Shown here piece by piece: positions 34,611-37,563 of a DNA stretch of 37,563 nt (its first letter is position 1; each line of letters starts with the position of its first letter). Made by a program: the position numbers and the translations under genes. This DNA comes from Gammaproteobacteria bacterium. Its GTDB lineage: Bacteria > Pseudomonadota > Gammaproteobacteria > GRL18. The notes beneath the pieces are model-generated. The model was given only the letters and a program-made list of their open reading frames with translations. It made no database searches and was not told where the DNA came from. Location: contig JADGAU010000012.1 of NCBI GenBank assembly GCA_015231865.1, positions 1 through 37,563 on the forward strand. Direction: 5' to 3'.

Positions 34611-34702
34611 TGAACGTTCAGTTTTGTTGAAATTTAATATGTTCTACTGATTCTATAGGAATCATAAGGCTCTCTTTATCAGAACACGTTATTTAGAGCA
34701 GG

Positions 34703-35365
34703 CTAGAAAGTAAACGTTTTTGCTGATTGTTTATTTATTAAGAAATCAATTTCAGTTTCAAATAAAATAATATCAGACCACTGATCATCACTGACACGTG
34801 TTAATAAGCGAGCATTCATTGCGACGTTTGTGCCGGTTATTAAAAACAGTCTACCGCCAACTTTTAACTTATTTTTATAAGTTTCAGGGGTTTCTTGTAG
34901 TGCTCCAGAAATAATAATAACATCAAAAACTCGACTGGTATCATAATCTTGAGATGCATCACAAGTTTCTAAAATAATATTATCAAATTTGAAAGGAACC
35001 AAATTGGAGTATGCCTGCTCTGTCAATTCTGGATGTACATCCAGACTAGTAACATGCTTTGCAATTTTAGCTAAAATTGCTGTTAAGAAACCGGAGCCAG
35101 TGCCAATTTCTAAAACATGATCTTGTTCATGAACTTGCACTGCTTGCAGAATATGCGCTTCCATTTTTGGCTCTAGCATAAATTGTCCATGGGCCAGAGG
35201 AATTTTCATATCAGAAAAAGCTAATTGCTTAAATGCTTTTGGAACAAATTCTTCGCGAGGAATTTCTTGTAAAATTTTTAAACTGTTCTGATCAAGCACA
35301 TTCCATGGTCTGATTTGTTGTTCAATCATATTGTGACGAGCAACTTCAAAGTTCATTTCACTCAT
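34703..35365 (-). CDS. pcm: Protein-L-isoaspartate O-methyltransferase family protein
   Basis: A 220-residue class I SAM-dependent methyltransferase. Residues about 9-45 (MIEQQIRPWNVLDQ, then IPREEFVP) and the SAM-binding motif VLEIGTGSGFLTAIL near residue 78 match the short gammaproteobacterial Pcm-like proteins often found next to tolC; tolC is not in view. The acidic SAM contact SLDVHPEL follows. These may repair isoaspartate or act on another substrate. AGAAGG lies 9 nt before ATG 35365, which is preferred over the ATG three codons later. Confidence 0.88.
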   Translation of the reverse strand: MSEMNFEVARHNMIEQQIRPWNVLDQNSLKILQEIPREEFVPKAFKQLAFSDMKIPLAHGQFMLEPKMEAHILQAVQVHEQDHVLEIGTGSGFLTAILAKIAKHVTSLDVHPELTEQAYSNLVPFKFDNIILETCDASQDYDTSRVFDVIIISGALQETPETYKNKLKVGGRLFLITGTNVAMNARLLTRVSDDQWSDIILFETEIDFLINKQSAKTFTF

Positions 35366-35505
35366 TGCTGTTAACCTTCTGTTTAAATTTTGATTAGCCT
35401 CTATTATATACCAGATTTTACATCTTTCACGACTATCCTAATCCATCATAATAAAATAAATTCATAATCCAGGCTAATTTTTTTGTGGATCGCTCTAAAA
35501 CAAAC

Positions 35506-35527
35506 TCATATATCTATATGATATAAC
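35506..35527 (+). promoter_or_regulatory. 16-bp palindrome near a possible -10 upstream of the Ser/Thr kinase gene
   Basis: TCATATA-TC-TATATGA (35506-35521) is a perfect palindrome with 7-bp arms. It is followed directly by TATAAC (35522-35527), a possible -10, 73 bp before the kinase ATG. In AT-rich DNA such palindromes arise by chance, so this is only a candidate operator. Confidence 0.25.
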
Positions 35528-35599
35528 ACTAAGATCAGGTATCATTATTGGATTTAATATTAAATTATCGTTTTATTTACTTAGAGCCTATTTCGCAGA

Positions 35600-37563
35600 A
35601 TGCCTTCAAAAATTGGTCGTTTCAATATTGTCAAAGTCTTAGGTCAAGGCAGTCAAGGTATTGTTTACTTAGCTAAAGACCCCGTTTTAGAGCGCCAGGT
35701 TGCGATTAAAACCATTGATAAAAAACACGCTAATAAAACGGAAAACCTGAATAAGCTACTAATGGATGAAGCAAAAGTCATTAGTAAAATGTCTCATCCC
35801 AATATCGTATCCATATATGAAGCTGGCGAAGAAGCCGGCACCAGTTATCTGGTTTTTGAGTATATCAAAGGCCAAACACTTTCCGAACTTATAAAATCAA
35901 AACAGTTTCAGTCTCTAAAAAAAGCCATTCCATTATTTCAGTCTATCTGTCTGGGAATGCAACATTCTCATAAAAATGAAATTATTCATGGCGATTTAAA
36001 GCCAGCCAATATTATCCTTGATGAAAATGATGTCCCTAAAATTATGGATTTTGGCATTGCACGATTATTAACCGAACAAACAAGTAGTGACCAGCTTTAT
36101 GGCACACCCAGGTATATGTCGCCTGAATATTTAAGAAATAGAGAAGTTACTGCAGCGAATGATGTCTATGCACTTGGTCTAATTCTATTTGAACTGATAA
36201 CCGGAGAGGTTGCGATTCCCGGCAAAGATATCAAAGAAATAGTCAATCATGTTTTTAATGGCAAAATAAAACTTCCTTCTGCTTATAATTCCAAACAAGG
36301 GAATAAGGAAACCCATGAAGTTTTTGAGCATATTATCCTTAAAGCTACGGAAAAAGACAGACGCCAGCGCTTTAACTCGATGCAGGAGATTATTGATGCT
36401 ATTAAAAAATACACGGATAAAGCATTAATTATCAATCCTGCCGGCAAATCTGAACATGCTGCAATTTCTTTTCTAATGCGTAAAATTAAGCGCCAACAGG
36501 ATTTTCCTGCATTATCAGAAACTCTTATTAAGGTGAATACCTTAGTTGATAATGATAGTTCTGATTCTGCTGAATTATCCAGTGTCATTGCCGAAGATAT
36601 GGCTTTAACCAATAAAATCCTGAAACTGGTTAATTCAGGTTATTATCGTGGTGCAAAACCAGAAGTAAAAACGATTAGTCAAGCTGTTTTGATGCTGGGT
36701 TTTAAAGAAATCCGTATGATTGCCATGAGCCTGATTTTGATTGAACACCTGCATAATAAATCCAAAGCCAGCAAAATTAAGAGTCATATCGTCGCATCAA
36801 TTTATAGTGGTATTTTATCCAAAGATTTATCTTTTGAACTAGGTTTAAAAGAACATGAAGAATCCTTTCTAAGTGGTACTTTTCATCAATTAGGAGAATT
36901 ATTAACGCTATTCTATTTCCATGAAGAAGCAGAAGAAATTGAGCTCCTTATAGAAGAAGATAATCTCACTAAGGAACAGGCCGCTACTAAAATTCTGGGA
37001 GTGAGTTATTTAAAATTAGGGACTGCAATCGCCCGCGAATGGAAATTACCAAATTATATTATTGATGATCTAGCTCCTTATAAAGTTGATAAAAACCTAT
37101 CCGCAAGCGACAGAAAAAAACTACAACTTAAAGATCAGGAAAAACGTCGTGCCATCTCAAGTTTATCCAATCAATTATCAGATGCATTAGAAGACAAAAA
37201 TGATTCTCAATGGCGCAGCAGCGCGGTAAAAGTCTGGCGTGAATATTCAGATGCATTAAAACTGAAAGATGATTCTTTAAAAAGACTGGCCGAACAAGCT
37301 CGAAATAATTTAGTTGAAATTAATCATATTTTCAAAATAAATTTAAACGAATCAGATGTTATTTCCAAAGTTCAATCATTAAATAACCCCTCAGAGCAGG
37401 ATGCTGAAGATTTAGATAAAACACAGGTATTAACAGCAGAAGAAATAGATAGCTATACTAAAGAAGCGTTGGACGATATCAATACTATTGCTAATAAAGA
37501 AAAAATTGATCCGGGAATTGTTCTGGAAAAAGCACTTAGAGATATTCAATATGAATTAAAAAA
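35600..37563 (+). CDS. Serine/threonine protein kinase fused to an HDOD domain (3' end outside the window)
   Basis: The frame from ATG 35600 stays open to the window edge (more than 654 codons). Residues about 1-270 are an Hanks-type kinase: glycine loop GQGSQG, VAIK lysine, catalytic loop HGDLKPANI (Gly in place of the usual Arg of HRD), DFG in MDFGIA, and GTPRYMSPEY. Residues about 300-495 resemble an HDOD domain (FPALSETLIKV, IAEDMALTNKILKLVNS, ISQAVLMLGFKEIRMIA). The tail is acidic and helical. HDOD proteins regulate signalling and c-di-GMP networks; a kinase-HDOD fusion suggests phosphorylation-linked output. The missing end leaves total length and any C-terminal domain unknown. Confidence 0.88.
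   Translation, partial: MPSKIGRFNIVKVLGQGSQGIVYLAKDPVLERQVAIKTIDKKHANKTENLNKLLMDEAKVISKMSHPNIVSIYEAGEEAGTSYLVFEYIKGQTLSELIKSKQFQSLKKAIPLFQSICLGMQHSHKNEIIHGDLKPANIILDENDVPKIMDFGIARLLTEQTSSDQLYGTPRYMSPEYLRNREVTAANDVYALGLILFELITGEVAIPGKDIKEIVNHVFNGKIKLPSAYNSKQGNKETHEVFEHIILKATEKDRRQRFNSMQEIIDAIKKYTDKALIINPAGKSEHAAISFLMRKIKRQQDFPALSETLIKVNTLVDNDSSDSAELSSVIAEDMALTNKILKLVNSGYYRGAKPEVKTISQAVLMLGFKEIRMIAMSLILIEHLHNKSKASKIKSHIVASIYSGILSKDLSFELGLKEHEESFLSGTFHQLGELLTLFYFHEEAEEIELLIEEDNLTKEQAATKILGVSYLKLGTAIAREWKLPNYIIDDLAPYKVDKNLSASDRKKLQLKDQEKRRAISSLSNQLSDALEDKNDSQWRSSAVKVWREYSDALKLKDDSLKRLAEQARNNLVEINHIFKINLNESDVISKVQSLNNPSEQDAEDLDKTQVLTAEEIDSYTKEALDDINTIANKEKIDPGIVLEKALRDIQYELK

Noticed and set aside
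36283-36612. Minus-strand ORF near the window end
   Set aside because: It is antisense to the conserved kinase and HDOD coding region and has no recognisable features.

Overview
The window is AT-rich (roughly one third G+C by eye) and gene-dense. It reads as a chromosomal segment of a gammaproteobacterium. The evidence is a PrlC-type oligopeptidase A, a soluble transhydrogenase (SthA) with the typical CLHTGT active-site variant, a short Pcm-like methyltransferase of the type found beside tolC, and a DUF3392 protein. The genus cannot be named from sequence alone. I see no tRNA, rRNA, CRISPR array, insertion sequence or phage gene. The content is core metabolism mixed with an unusually heavy load of signal-transduction genes.

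Layout. 1-2.5 kb: two DUF1538 membrane-protein genes (the second carries an in-frame TAG), a P-II-like protein and a CBS-pair protein, probably one operon. 2.5-6.9 kb: gltX, an OmpA-type lipoprotein and, convergent to it, prlC. 7.1-16.3 kb: a tightly packed signalling operon of a secreted helical-repeat protein, a large hybrid histidine kinase with about five HAMP units, a CheB-CheR fusion (broken by an in-frame TAA before an A14 tract), a REC-GGDEF diguanylate cyclase and a REC-PAS-HD-GYP protein with a degenerate GGDEF tail. 16.4-20.3 kb (minus strand): Nudix hydrolase, thioredoxin-like protein, acylphosphatase, PqiA-like protein and a four-gene cluster of unknown function.

20.3-25.2 kb: an AT-rich intergenic stretch with a small ORF and a perfect 17-bp palindrome, then a membrane GGDEF sensor followed by an orphan sugar-type binding protein, an alpha/beta hydrolase and an ICMT-like methyltransferase. 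25.2-32 kb: a small His-rich secreted protein, sthA, an unknown protein whose C-terminal half resembles the RelA/SpoT synthetase fold, and the three AmmeMemoRadiSam genes (amrA, amrB, amrS) interspersed with DUF3392 and a 23-codon membrane peptide. A 7-bp tandem repeat lies just upstream of amrS. 32-37.5 kb: a cytoplasmic kinase fusing a SiaB-like domain to REC-PAS-PAS-HisKA-HATPase, a Pcm-like methyltransferase, and a Ser/Thr kinase-HDOD fusion running off the window end.

How it fits together. Three c-di-GMP enzymes plus one degenerate domain, two histidine kinases, CheB/CheR methylation functions, a SiaB-like module and a Ser/Thr kinase suggest a dense cyclic-di-GMP and phosphorylation network. 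The strongest candidates for undescribed biology are the 7.1-16.3 kb operon with its repeat-containing secreted protein, the SiaB-hybrid kinase fusion, the binding-protein/GGDEF pair, and the uncharacterised 18.5-20.3 kb cluster.
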